DNA of 64,000 bases, from contig NZ_CP154260.1 in NCBI RefSeq assembly GCF_039545795.1, positions 6,453,001 to 6,517,000 on the forward strand, read 5' to 3'. The notes beneath the pieces are model-generated. The model was not told where the DNA came from. It saw only the letters and a program-made list of their open reading frames with translations, and searched no databases. Source of the DNA: Chitinophaga niabensis (GTDB lineage Bacteria > Bacteroidota > Bacteroidia > Chitinophagales > Chitinophagaceae). Positions 10,204 through 18,925 of this stretch are shown one piece after another. The position numbers and the translations under genes are program-made. The stretch's first letter is position 1; the number at the start of each line of letters is the position of its first letter.

Positions 10204-11223
10204 ATGGGTAATCATATCGGCATTATTGGAAGCGGCAGTTGGGCCACCGCGTTGGCTAAGATACTGACAGACAACAACCAGCACATTCATTGGTGGATCC
10301 GTAACGAGGAAACCATCCGCCACATGCAGTTACGGCACCATAACAAACATTATCTCACATCTGTATACTTCGATACCAGCCTGTTGCAATTGAACAACGA
10401 TCTGGCAGAAGTGGTGAAAGCCAGCGATATTATTATCCTGGCCGTTCCATCTGCCTTCCTTCGTACCGTTTTGGAAACCCTGGCCCCTGACGCATTTGCA
10501 GGTAAAAAGGTGGTTTGCGCCATCAAAGGCCTGGTTCCGGGAACCAACCAACTGATCAATGATTACCTGGCAGATGTATTTAAACTCCCGCTGGAACAAT
10601 ATTTCACCATCACCGGTCCCTGTCATGCGGAAGAAGTGGCCAGCGAAAAGCTTTCCTATCTTACCTTCTCCGGTATCAATGCCGCAGAAACAGAAACAAT
10701 GGCTGCCAGGTTCAATACAGAATACCTGCAAACCATTGTCAACAAAGATGTGATGGGCGTACAGTTTGCATCCGTGCTCAAGAACATTTATGCGATGGGA
10801 GCCGGGATTGCACATGGGCTGGAATATGGGGACAATTTCCTGAGCGTATTCATCACCAACTGTTTCCGCGAAATGCAGGAATTCCTGGAAAAATATGAAC
10901 AATACCAGGCCGGCACAGGAAAAGAAGTGACCGTACATAATTATAATGCCAGCGCATACCTGGGAGATCTGCTGGTGACCTGTTATTCCTTACACAGCCG
11001 TAACCGTACATTCGGCAATATGATCGGTAAAGGCTATACGGTAAAAGCCGCACAGCTGGAATTGAATATGATTGCCGAAGGATACTATGCCAGCCGTTGC
11101 ATCTTTGAGATCAATGAAGAGATCGGGGCTTATATGCCCATCGCACAAAAAGTATATGCTATCCTCTGGGAGCAGATGCGTACGGAAGAAGCTTTCCTGG
11201 AACTGGAAAAAGGATTGATCTAG
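10204..11223 (+). CDS. gpsA: glycerol-3-phosphate dehydrogenase [NAD(P)+]
   Basis: Cytosolic enzyme that reduces dihydroxyacetone phosphate to sn-glycerol 3-phosphate for phospholipid synthesis. The protein is 339 residues. It opens with the dinucleotide-binding motif IGIIGSGSWATALA, followed by the DIIILAVPS strand, the ITGPCHAEEVA motif, the catalytic-lysine region LKNIYAMGAG and the substrate-binding segment SAYLGDLLVTC...SRNRTFG. The ATG at 10204 is preferred over a TTG two codons upstream because it places the nucleotide-binding strand at the usual N-terminal position. Its stop codon shares the palindrome CTAG with the stop of the convergent hemW. Confidence 0.95.
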   Translation: MGNHIGIIGSGSWATALAKILTDNNQHIHWWIRNEETIRHMQLRHHNKHYLTSVYFDTSLLQLNNDLAEVVKASDIIILAVPSAFLRTVLETLAPDAFAGKKVVCAIKGLVPGTNQLINDYLADVFKLPLEQYFTITGPCHAEEVASEKLSYLTFSGINAAETETMAARFNTEYLQTIVNKDVMGVQFASVLKNIYAMGAGIAHGLEYGDNFLSVFITNCFREMQEFLEKYEQYQAGTGKEVTVHNYNASAYLGDLLVTCYSLHSRNRTFGNMIGKGYTVKAAQLELNMIAEGYYASRCIFEINEEIGAYMPIAQKVYAILWEQMRTEEAFLELEKGLI

Positions 11224-12344
11224 AAAAACATAGCTGCAGCGATGCCATCTGCAAAAAACTTCCCTTCCCGGGTAAGCTTTAGTATCGGGCCTTCCTGTTT
11301 CATCCATCCTTTATCAATAAACTCTTTCCCGGCAATCAGCAACTGCCGCTGTTTGTCCTGCCCATATTGATCAGCTACCTTATCAAGGTTACAGCCGGCT
11401 TCCGTTCGGAGGGAGATCATAATGTATTCATTCAGGGCCATCTTGGGGCTGAGCATTTCTTTCTCAAAGGGTATGGCCCCCTTGCGGATACCTTGTATAT
11501 ATAATGAATTATTGGCCACATTCCATTGGCGGGAATAACCGTTGAAAGAGTGTGCGGAAGGGCCGAGACCTAAATAAGGTTTGCCCTGCCAGTAACTGCT
11601 GTTATGTTTGGATCGTTTACCCGGTAAGGCAAAGTTCGAGATCTCGTAATGCTCGTAACCTGCCGCCTCCAACCATTCCATGAGCATTTCAAAATGCTGT
11701 GCAGCCTTGTCCGGATCAATGGCAGGGATCTTTTTCCGCTGTATAAAATGGTCCAGCGCAGTGCCGGGTTCAACCGTAAGGGCATAACAGGACAGATGGG
11801 GAATGCCCAGTGATACCGCTTTTGAAACATTTTTTGCCCAGCGCTCATTGGTTAAAGTGGGGCCGCCATAGATGAGGTCGATGCTGATATTGTCAAAGCC
11901 CGTTTTCTTAGCAAGCTCCAGGCAACTGATAGCCTGTTCTGCATTGTGGGCACGGTTCATCCAGCGGAGGTCTTCCTCAAAAAATGATTGAATGCCAATG
12001 CTGAGACGGTTAACGCCGGCATCATAAAGACCTTCCAATACCCTGGCACTGAGATCATCCGGATTGGCTTCCAGGGTTATTTCAGCATCCTCACTGATGG
12101 AATAATGTGAACGGAGGGATTCCAGCAAAGCGGAAATATCTCCGGGGGATAGCAGGCTGGGCGTGCCGCCGCCAAAATATATCGTCTGAACTGTTTGGCC
12201 TATCAGGTATTCTTTCTGCATGCCCGCCTCCAGTATCAGGCATTGGACCATCTCTTCACGGTGTTGCAGGGAAGTGGAAAAATGAAAATTGCAATAGTGG
12301 CATGCTTTTTTACAAAAAGGAATATGAAGATAGATACCTGCCAT
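11220..12344 (-). CDS. hemW: radical SAM heme chaperone HemW (HemN-like)
   Basis: Radical SAM protein of 374 residues. The ATG at 12344 gives MAGIYLHIPFCKKACHYCNF, with the iron-sulfur cysteines at residues 11, 15 and 18 in a C-x3-C-x2-C pattern. The residue two after the third cysteine is Phe rather than Cys. That separates the heme chaperone HemW from the coproporphyrinogen oxidase HemN, so I call HemW. GGGTPS and the LEANPDDL and SIGIQSF segments of the family follow. A longer reading from 12425 would only add a non-conserved leader. It sits near hemD, consistent with a heme context. Its last 4 nt overlap gpsA. Confidence 0.92.
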   Translation of the reverse strand: MAGIYLHIPFCKKACHYCNFHFSTSLQHREEMVQCLILEAGMQKEYLIGQTVQTIYFGGGTPSLLSPGDISALLESLRSHYSISEDAEITLEANPDDLSARVLEGLYDAGVNRLSIGIQSFFEEDLRWMNRAHNAEQAISCLELAKKTGFDNISIDLIYGGPTLTNERWAKNVSKAVSLGIPHLSCYALTVEPGTALDHFIQRKKIPAIDPDKAAQHFEMLMEWLEAAGYEHYEISNFALPGKRSKHNSSYWQGKPYLGLGPSAHSFNGYSRQWNVANNSLYIQGIRKGAIPFEKEMLSPKMALNEYIMISLRTEAGCNLDKVADQYGQDKQRQLLIAGKEFIDKGWMKQEGPILKLTREGKFFADGIAAAMFF

Positions 12345-12466
12345 GAGTCGTTTTAAGAAAGAATTGCTGAGATTATTTGCAAACCTCGAAAATACATGTG
12401 AGTTTTGTTGATATTTTTGGAACAAGAATAGTTAATTGCATAGCGTTTACTAAACAAAACAAATCG

Positions 12467-13420
12467 TTGCGAACCTGGTTGTTGTTTTTCCTGATCATGC
12501 ATTGTTCATTGCTTGTGTTAGCACAGGCTGATACTACCGTTTCCGTTGTTGCGCCTAAAAAGCCCGTCAAAACCAGCGTTAACAAAGGTAAAGCAGATTC
12601 TTTGTTGAAGGCAGCGGTAATTCCGGCTGACTCCATTCCAGCAGTGCCGGCGCCAAAGATACATGCTTACGATACCGTTATGCAGGGTCTTGCGAAAAGG
12701 ATACCTTATCTTAATACAGAAGGGAAGCCCCTGCAGTACGACATTAACCCCCTTCGTTCCAATAAACAGCAGGACTGGCTGATCTACCTGGTGGGTGGTG
12801 TATTGCTGCTTTTAGGGATCATCCGTACCTCATATCTAAAATATTTTACAGACCTCTTCAGGGCTTTCCTGAATCCAACCCTGAGCCAGCGGCAGTTGAA
12901 AGACCAGCTGTCACAGTCGCCTTTCCCCAACTTTTTGCTGAATGCCTTTTTTGTGGTGAGCCTGGGCGTATACCTTTACCTGCTGATGTACCGCCTGAAT
13001 TATACCACCGCTGCCATTGCCTGGATGTTGATTCCCGGCCTGGTATTACTGGTAGGCGCCATATATGTAGTGAAATACATTGTACTGCGTTTTTGTGGCT
13101 GGCTCTTCGGAAATGAGGAATTAATAGACGCTTATGTGTTTATTTTATACCTGATCAATAAAGTATTGGGAATAATGTTGGCGCCATTTTTAGTGATACT
13201 GGCCTTTTGTGATCCCGGCATCGCCACTGCCAGCCTGTATATATCAATATTCTTTATAGTATTACTGGTAATTTACAGGTACGTAAGGTCTTATTCCCTG
13301 GTAAGGCAGTATCTGTCTTTTAGCAAATTGCATTTTTTTCTTTACCTTTGCGCATTCGAAGTAGTGCCGGTTTTAATAATTACAAAGGTACTATTGATTT
13401 GGTTAACTGGTAATCCGTAA
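12467..13420 (+). CDS. DUF4271 family membrane protein
   Basis: Bacteroidota-specific integral membrane protein of unknown function. After a signal-like segment (LRTWLLFFLIMHCSLLVLAQA) comes a Pro/Ala/Lys-rich stretch of about 60 residues, then six to eight membrane segments, starting with DWLIYLVGGVLLLLGII. The start is uncertain. No ATG precedes the signal peptide; the TTG at 12467 gives a well-formed 21-residue signal, while TTG 12377 and GTG 12398 lie further upstream. ATG 12497 would cut the signal. It precedes hemD by 36 nt, and the DUF4271-hemD order is common in this phylum, so the two are probably co-transcribed. Confidence 0.8.
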   Translation: MRTWLLFFLIMHCSLLVLAQADTTVSVVAPKKPVKTSVNKGKADSLLKAAVIPADSIPAVPAPKIHAYDTVMQGLAKRIPYLNTEGKPLQYDINPLRSNKQQDWLIYLVGGVLLLLGIIRTSYLKYFTDLFRAFLNPTLSQRQLKDQLSQSPFPNFLLNAFFVVSLGVYLYLLMYRLNYTTAAIAWMLIPGLVLLVGAIYVVKYIVLRFCGWLFGNEELIDAYVFILYLINKVLGIMLAPFLVILAFCDPGIATASLYISIFFIVLLVIYRYVRSYSLVRQYLSFSKLHFFLYLCAFEVVPVLIITKVLLIWLTGNP

Positions 13421-13456
13421 GATTACTGCTATTGTTAACACAAGAGCAAATTACGT

Positions 13457-14245
13457 ATGATAAAAGGCGGGCCAAAAAAAGATTCGCAGGTAAAACAACT
13501 AACGATCCTAATTTCCCAACCTAAGCCAGAGACAGAGAAATCACCTTATTTCGACTTAGCTAAGAAATTCAATGTTCGGTTGGATTTTCATCCTTTTATT
13601 CGGGTAGAAGGCGTGCCAGGTAAGGACTTCCGGAAGCAAAAAGTGGATATTATCACCTATACGGCGGTGATATTCACGAGCCGAAACTCTGTTGATCACT
13701 TCTTCCGCGTATGCGAAGAATTGAAAGTGAAGGTGTCCCAGGATTGCAAGTACTTCTGTATTACAGAAGCAGTTGCGTTGTATCTGCAAAAATTCATCCT
13801 CTACCGCAAACGCAAAGTGTTTTATGGTGCCGATGGCTCTACAAAGAGCCTGTTGGAAGTGATGAACAAGCACAGGGAGAACGAAAAGTTCCTTTTCCCG
13901 AGCTCAGACAGTCAGAAGAAAGACATTGAAGAATGGCTGAAAGCCAGCAAGTGCGAGTATGCAACTGCCTCTTTGTACAAGACCGTTTCCAACGATGTCA
14001 AAGAAGTGTTGTCGCAAACAGAATACGATATGATCGTGTTCTTTAGCCCTTCCGGTGTAAAATCACTCTTCGAGAACATGCCGAAGTTCAAACAGAACGG
14101 CACACACATCGGGGCGTTTGGTCCTTCCACTTCCGCTGCGGTGGAAGAAGCAGGTCTGAGGCTGGATGTGAAAGCTCCGGCACCACAAGCGCCATCAATG
14201 GTGGCTGCGCTGGAACAGTTCCTTACAGGATTGAACAAGAAATAA
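13457..14245 (+). CDS. hemD: uroporphyrinogen-III synthase
   Basis: Protein of 262 residues with the two-domain HemD fold. This enzyme closes and isomerises hydroxymethylbilane to uroporphyrinogen III in tetrapyrrole synthesis. Visible family segments are ILISQPKPE at the N terminus, AVIFTSRNSVDHFF in the first domain, FLFPSSDSQKKDIEEWL at the start of the second half, MIVFFSPSGVKSLFE, and IGAFGPSTSAAVEEAGL near the C terminus. HemD sequences are poorly conserved, but the SR(N)SV, FFSPSGV and GPSTSAA blocks together are diagnostic. It lies downstream of DUF4271 and ends just before a terminator hairpin. Confidence 0.88.
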   Translation: MIKGGPKKDSQVKQLTILISQPKPETEKSPYFDLAKKFNVRLDFHPFIRVEGVPGKDFRKQKVDIITYTAVIFTSRNSVDHFFRVCEELKVKVSQDCKYFCITEAVALYLQKFILYRKRKVFYGADGSTKSLLEVMNKHRENEKFLFPSSDSQKKDIEEWLKASKCEYATASLYKTVSNDVKEVLSQTEYDMIVFFSPSGVKSLFENMPKFKQNGTHIGAFGPSTSAAVEEAGLRLDVKAPAPQAPSMVAALEQFLTGLNKK

Positions 14246-14268
14246 GAAACAACAGTATAAAAAAATTG

Positions 14269-14297
14269 GGGAGCATTCGCAGGAATGCTCCCTTTTT
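14269..14297 (+). terminator. intrinsic terminator after hemD
   Basis: Perfect 10-bp stem GGGAGCATTC (14269-14278) with GAATGCTCCC (14283-14292), a four-base loop and five Ts. It separates hemD from the next gene by transcription, although only about 30 nt remain before the next ATG. Confidence 0.85.
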
Positions 14298-14329
14298 CAT
14301 TTATTTTCGCTCCGGACCTGAATTTAATC

Positions 14330-16354
14330 ATGACTATGAACCGCTTAGGCAAGGAAACCAGCCCTTACCTGCTCCAACACGCACACAACCCCGTAAACTG
14401 GTATCCCTGGGGTGAAGAGGCTTTGCAGCTTGCAGAGCAGCAGGATAAGCCGATCCTTGTAAGCATTGGTTATGCCGCCTGCCACTGGTGCCATGTGATG
14501 GAACGGGAAAGCTTCGAAGATGAAGCTACAGCCAGCATCATGAATGAACACTTTATCAATATAAAAATAGACCGGGAAGAACGCCCGGACATTGATCATA
14601 TTTATATGGATGCCCTGCAGGCCATGAGCAGTTCCGGCGGATGGCCCCTGAACATGTTCCTCCTGCCTAACCGCCGTCCTTTTTATGGCGGCACTTATTT
14701 CCCTCCGCAGAAAGCCTATAACCGGCCCTCCTGGAAAGAAGTACTGCTGGCCGTTTCAGATGCTTTCAAAACCAAACGGAAAGACCTGGAAGACCAGGCT
14801 TCCAACCTCACAGAACACCTTCATCAAAGCAACCAGTTTGGCATGGAAACAGTGAATAAACTGTTGCCGAAAGAAGAAATGTTCAGCCAGGCAGAATGCG
14901 ATGCCATAGTGCTGGCCATTATGGGCCAGGCGGATAAAGAATGGGGTGGATTTGGCCGTGCGCCTAAGTTTCCGGGTTCTTTCACCATCCAATACCTCCT
15001 GCGCTATAACCGCAGGAAAAAAGATGATGCCGCTTTACAGCAGGCATTATTGTCCCTGGACAAAATGATAGCCGGAGGGATCTATGATCAGCTGGGTGGC
15101 GGGTTTTCAAGATATTCTACAGACGAGCAATGGCTGGCCCCGCATTTTGAAAAGATGCTGTACGACAATGCCCTGCTCACCGATACACTCTGTGAAGCTT
15201 ATCAGCTCACCGGTAACAAAGCTTACGCAGCAACCATAGAACACACCCTGGCCTTTATCCAGCGGGAAATGACTTCTCCGGAAGGAGGCTTCTATGCTGC
15301 GCTGGACGCGGATTCTGAGGGAGTGGAAGGGAAGTTTTATGTATGGAGCCTGGAAGAAATAGAAACAGTACTGGGAAAAGATGCGCCCGCATTCTGCGCT
15401 TACTATGATGTAAAACGCGAGGGCAACTGGGAAGATCATAATATTTTATGGATCCCTGTTCCTCCTGAAAAGTCAGAAACCCTGGAAGCATTAATGGCAG
15501 AGTGCAGGGCTAAACTGATGGCTGTCAGGGACCAGCGGATCCGCCCTGGTTTGGATGATAAGATCCTGCTGGGCTGGAATGCACTGATGATCCATGCCTG
15601 CTGTAAAGCCTATGCCGCGTTGGGAAATAAAGAATACCTGGGGATGGCGGAAAATGCCATGGCATGTGTCTGGGAAAAAATGAAGAAGCCCGGGGCATCC
15701 CTTGCATTCTGGCATACGTATAAACAAGGGGATGCGCGTTACCCCGCTTTTTTAGATGATTATGCCTATCTTATACGCGCACTCATTGCTTTACAGGAAG
15801 TTACCGGAGAATTGGACTGGCTCCGGAAAGCAAAAGATTTAACACATTTTGTGGTTGAACAATTTGGAGACGAAACTTCGCGTTATTTCTATTACACTGC
15901 ATCCGGTCAGCAAGATGTTATCGTACGTAAGAAAGAAGTGTATGACGGAGCAGTACCCAGCGGAAATGCAATCATGGCACATAATCTCTGGCACCTTTCC
16001 ATCGTTTTTGATAATAAGGAATGGGCAGACAGAGCACTGGGCATGACGGCAAGCCTGGCCCAATCCGTTACCCGTTACCCTACTTCCTTCGGGATCTGGG
16101 CAGCAATGATCCTCCGGATCGTACAGGGAACAAAGGAGCTGGCTGTGGCAGGAGCGGGGTATAAAGAGCAAATGAGCGAGATTAATAAACTGTATATTCC
16201 CGGTAAAGTGTTGGTGGGAGCGGATGCAGACCAAAAAGACATGCCGCTTTTGCAACAAAGAACGCAGGCCGGAAAAACACTGATATACCTATGTGAAGAT
16301 TATCATTGTATGAAACCTGCAGAAGATATATCAGAAATACTTAATTTAATATGA
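14330..16354 (+). CDS. DUF255 / thioredoxin-domain protein (YyaL/SSP411 type)
   Basis: Large protein of 674 residues in the family known as YyaL in Bacillus and spermatogenesis-associated protein 20 in animals. The N-terminal thioredoxin-like domain (DUF255) has [17 protein letters not shown] and a CHWC motif at residues 51-54, followed by [10 protein letters not shown]. The rest is an alpha/alpha-barrel with similarity to N-acylglucosamine 2-epimerase-type folds ([21 protein letters not shown]). No signal peptide is seen, so it is probably cytosolic. Its reaction is not established. The ATG at 14330 is used; ATG 14336 is equally possible. It follows the hemD terminator, and no promoter with both boxes was recognised. 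Confidence 0.9.
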   Translation: MTMNRLGKETSPYLLQHAHNPVNWYPWGEEALQLAEQQDKPILVSIGYAACHWCHVMERESFEDEATASIMNEHFINIKIDREERPDIDHIYMDALQAMSSSGGWPLNMFLLPNRRPFYGGTYFPPQKAYNRPSWKEVLLAVSDAFKTKRKDLEDQASNLTEHLHQSNQFGMETVNKLLPKEEMFSQAECDAIVLAIMGQADKEWGGFGRAPKFPGSFTIQYLLRYNRRKKDDAALQQALLSLDKMIAGGIYDQLGGGFSRYSTDEQWLAPHFEKMLYDNALLTDTLCEAYQLTGNKAYAATIEHTLAFIQREMTSPEGGFYAALDADSEGVEGKFYVWSLEEIETVLGKDAPAFCAYYDVKREGNWEDHNILWIPVPPEKSETLEALMAECRAKLMAVRDQRIRPGLDDKILLGWNALMIHACCKAYAALGNKEYLGMAENAMACVWEKMKKPGASLAFWHTYKQGDARYPAFLDDYAYLIRALIALQEVTGELDWLRKAKDLTHFVVEQFGDETSRYFYYTASGQQDVIVRKKEVYDGAVPSGNAIMAHNLWHLSIVFDNKEWADRALGMTASLAQSVTRYPTSFGIWAAMILRIVQGTKELAVAGAGYKEQMSEINKLYIPGKVLVGADADQKDMPLLQQRTQAGKTLIYLCEDYHCMKPAEDISEILNLI

Positions 16355-16746
16355 TATTTGTTGTAAATTGCTATCCCTTTGATTAATTTAGTGTTAACGA
16401 GAAAATTAGGACATTGGATATTCACAAATAAGTATTATATTTATATTGTATGTGTCTATAGCCTTGAGGGGCAAGAGTTTACGATATCCCCAAAAAGATA
16501 TCTCGCCATGGTTAATTATTAAAAGGAGTGGACAATTACATAATAAAATGTTAAAACCAACGTTTAAATGTGTTACCGAGACCGAAGATGTTGAATTGAA
16601 AAAGTTGGCTGAAAACTAACTACGGATTAAAATTAATTATTACATTTGCTATCTTTCTGATAAACAACCAGGTGAAAAGTGTGACTAAAAAGATATCAGG
16701 CGTGTTGGCCATAACATCTGGCAGGTTCAAGAAAAATCGTATTCTA
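16355..16746. other. AT-rich leader region upstream of gldK
   Basis: About 390 nt without a confident gene. It carries a promoter-like TACATTTG at 16641-16648 and a 23-codon ATG ORF at 16548-16619 (MLKPTFKCV...KLAEN) of unknown status. The only purine-rich tract (AGGAG near 16524) is too far from that ATG to be a good ribosome site. An in-frame GTG at 16672 could extend GldK by 25 residues. No repeat or tRNA-like structure was seen. Confidence 0.5.
16641..16648 (+). promoter_or_regulatory. candidate -7 box for the gldKLMN operon
   Basis: TACATTTG matches the Bacteroidota -7 consensus TAnnTTTG exactly. No TTG lies 17-23 nt upstream, so the -33 element is missing or weak. It would give a leader of about 90 nt to the ATG at 16747, or a very short one to the GTG at 16672. 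Confidence 0.4.
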
Positions 16747-18042
16747 ATGAAAGTCACCCTTATGAAGCTTAATTATTGTAGTGCGATGCTGGTTGTACTG
16801 CTGCCGGTATTGCTGGCCAGTTGCGGTGGTGGTAAGACCCCAAAGAACGCACAGGGACAGCTGATAGGTGTTAGTCCAAGACCAAAGTACTCCCCCCCTG
16901 TACCTTACGGAATGGTGTATGTGCCTTCCGGAACCTTTCACATGGGTCCGAGTGATGAGGATGTAAACTATGCTTACACAGCAAGGAACAAATCCATTTC
17001 TATCTCCGGTTTCTACATGGATGCCACCGAGATCACGAACAACGAATACCGTCAGTTCGTAAACTGGGTAACGGACTCCATTGCACATATCCTGTTGGGG
17101 CATGTGAAGAATGTAGACGGACAGGACTACATCGACTGGAAACAGAAGATCAACTGGAAGGACAAAGCCACCTACGAAAAAGTAGACGCTATGATCTATT
17201 CAGCAGATGATCGCCTGTACGGCCGTAAAGAGATAGATGTACGTAAACTGCTGTACCACCAGGAAACATTTAACTGGGAGAAAGCAAAACAGCGTGAGCT
17301 CAAGGATAAACCCCGTTCTACTTTCATTGAAAGAAAAGATGTGGCCATCTATCCTGATACTTTGTGCTGGATCCGCGACTTCTCTTATGCTTATAATGAG
17401 CCGATGACCCGGATGTATTTCTGGCACCCGGCATTTGATAACTATCCGGTAGTGGGAGTTACCTGGCACCAGGCAAATTCCTTCTGCGAATGGCGGAGTA
17501 AATTCTGGGAAGATTACCGTATCTCCAAGAAGCAATTCACGGAAGATAAATTCCAGTTACCTTCTGAGGCACAATGGGAATATGCAGCCCGTGGCGGTCG
17601 TGAACAAGCACCATATCCATGGGGTGGTTACTACCTGCGTAACAAAAAAGGTTGTCTCCTCGCTAACTTCAAACCCGGCCGTGGTAACTATCCTGAAGAT
17701 GGTGGTTTCTACACCGTACGCGCAGATGCTTACTGGCCGAACGATTACGGCTTATACAACATGGCTGGTAACGTAGCAGAATGGACACAGGACATCTTCT
17801 ATCAAAATGCTTATTCTTTCACATCCGATATGAACCCTTATCTGAAAATGGACATTCCGGATAACGCAGCACCAAAGATGAAACGTAAAACCGTTAGAGG
17901 TGGCAGCTGGAAAGACATAGGATACTTCCTGCAAAATGGTACCCGTTCTTACGAGTATCAGGACAGTGCCAAATCATACATCGGCTTCCGCTGTACGATC
18001 GCTTTCCTGAGCAGGTCTAAAAATGACTTTAACAGAAAATAG
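16747..18042 (+). CDS. gldK: GldK/PorK, type IX secretion and gliding lipoprotein
   Basis: Outer-membrane lipoprotein that forms the periplasmic ring of the type IX secretion system with GldN. A signal peptide (MKLNYCSAMLVVLLPVLLAS) ends in the lipobox LASC, followed by a Gly-rich tether. The rest is a formylglycine-generating-enzyme-like (SUMF1) domain: GMVYVPSGTFHMG, DATEITNNEYRQFV, YPVVGVTWHQANSFCEWR, LPSEAQWEYAARGG, GLYNMAGNVAEW and RGGSWKD. In GldK this fold is structural, not enzymatic. The starts at 16747 and 16762 both give a good lipoprotein signal; a GTG at 16672 is less likely. It is first of the four-gene operon. Confidence 0.95.
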   Translation: MKVTLMKLNYCSAMLVVLLPVLLASCGGGKTPKNAQGQLIGVSPRPKYSPPVPYGMVYVPSGTFHMGPSDEDVNYAYTARNKSISISGFYMDATEITNNEYRQFVNWVTDSIAHILLGHVKNVDGQDYIDWKQKINWKDKATYEKVDAMIYSADDRLYGRKEIDVRKLLYHQETFNWEKAKQRELKDKPRSTFIERKDVAIYPDTLCWIRDFSYAYNEPMTRMYFWHPAFDNYPVVGVTWHQANSFCEWRSKFWEDYRISKKQFTEDKFQLPSEAQWEYAARGGREQAPYPWGGYYLRNKKGCLLANFKPGRGNYPEDGGFYTVRADAYWPNDYGLYNMAGNVAEWTQDIFYQNAYSFTSDMNPYLKMDIPDNAAPKMKRKTVRGGSWKDIGYFLQNGTRSYEYQDSAKSYIGFRCTIAFLSRSKNDFNRK

Positions 18043-18133
18043 GAATGAATAGCTAATCCTCTGAAAAATCACAGACATGGCACATTTGAAAAGAGCTTTT
18101 TACCTTTTAATCACCATAAATAAATTTTAACCT

Positions 18134-18871
18134 ATGGCTATGAATCCTAACACAGCGAAATGGCTAAACTTCTTTGTATGTATCGGCGCATCTGTCGTGA
18201 TCATCGGAGCATTGTTTAAAATCCAACACTGGCCAGGCGCTGACGTAGCGCTGATCCTCGGATTGAGTGTTGAAGCAGCGATCTTCTTTGCATATGCATT
18301 CGTTCCGGATGACCATGCACCGGCACCTAAAACTGCAGTAGCAGGTGGTAGCCCCGCATTGGCAGGAATGGACAAAATGCTGCAGGAAGCAGACATTACG
18401 CCAACTAACCTGGCACGCCTGAGCGAAAACTTCTCTAAACTTGGTACCACCGTAGATAAAATGCGGGATATCAGTGACGTGGTTGCAGCTACAGGAGACT
18501 ACACGCAAAAAACACGCGAAGCGTCTATTGCTATCGGTTCTGTAACTCAGGCTTACACGAGCGCAGCACAAGCCGTTTCCAGCTTTAATAATGCATCCGA
18601 ATCTACCCGCCACTTCCACGATCAGGTACAATCAATGACCAAAAACCTGGCTTCATTGAACGCCATCTATGAACTGGAACTGCAGGATACCAATAACCAC
18701 CTCAAAGCTATGAACAGCTTCTACAGCAATCTGTTGAACGCTTCCCAGGCTATGAGCGGCAGTGTTGAAGATGCTAAGAAAACACAAGAGCAGATCTCTT
18801 TGCTCGCACGTAATCTTGGTAACCTCAATACCGTTTATGGTAACATGCTGACTGCAATGCAGGGCAGATAA
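18134..18871 (+). CDS. gldL: GldL/PorL, type IX secretion motor protein
   Basis: Inner-membrane motor subunit of 245 residues. GldL and GldM form the proton-driven rotary motor that powers type IX secretion and gliding. Two membrane helices lie near the N terminus (about residues 8-28 and 38-58), linked by the short FKIQHWPGAD segment that is highly conserved in the family. The long cytosolic C-terminal part is helical, rich in Ala, Ser, Asn and Gln, and probably coiled coil. Start ATG at 18134; ATG 18140 is the alternative. It lies 91 nt after gldK and 54 nt before gldM. Confidence 0.95.
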   Translation: MAMNPNTAKWLNFFVCIGASVVIIGALFKIQHWPGADVALILGLSVEAAIFFAYAFVPDDHAPAPKTAVAGGSPALAGMDKMLQEADITPTNLARLSENFSKLGTTVDKMRDISDVVAATGDYTQKTREASIAIGSVTQAYTSAAQAVSSFNNASESTRHFHDQVQSMTKNLASLNAIYELELQDTNNHLKAMNSFYSNLLNASQAMSGSVEDAKKTQEQISLLARNLGNLNTVYGNMLTAMQGR

Positions 18872-18925
18872 GGTAACGCAATAGTGACCCAAACAAGATC
18901 ATTCATTAAAAACTTGTAATCAACT

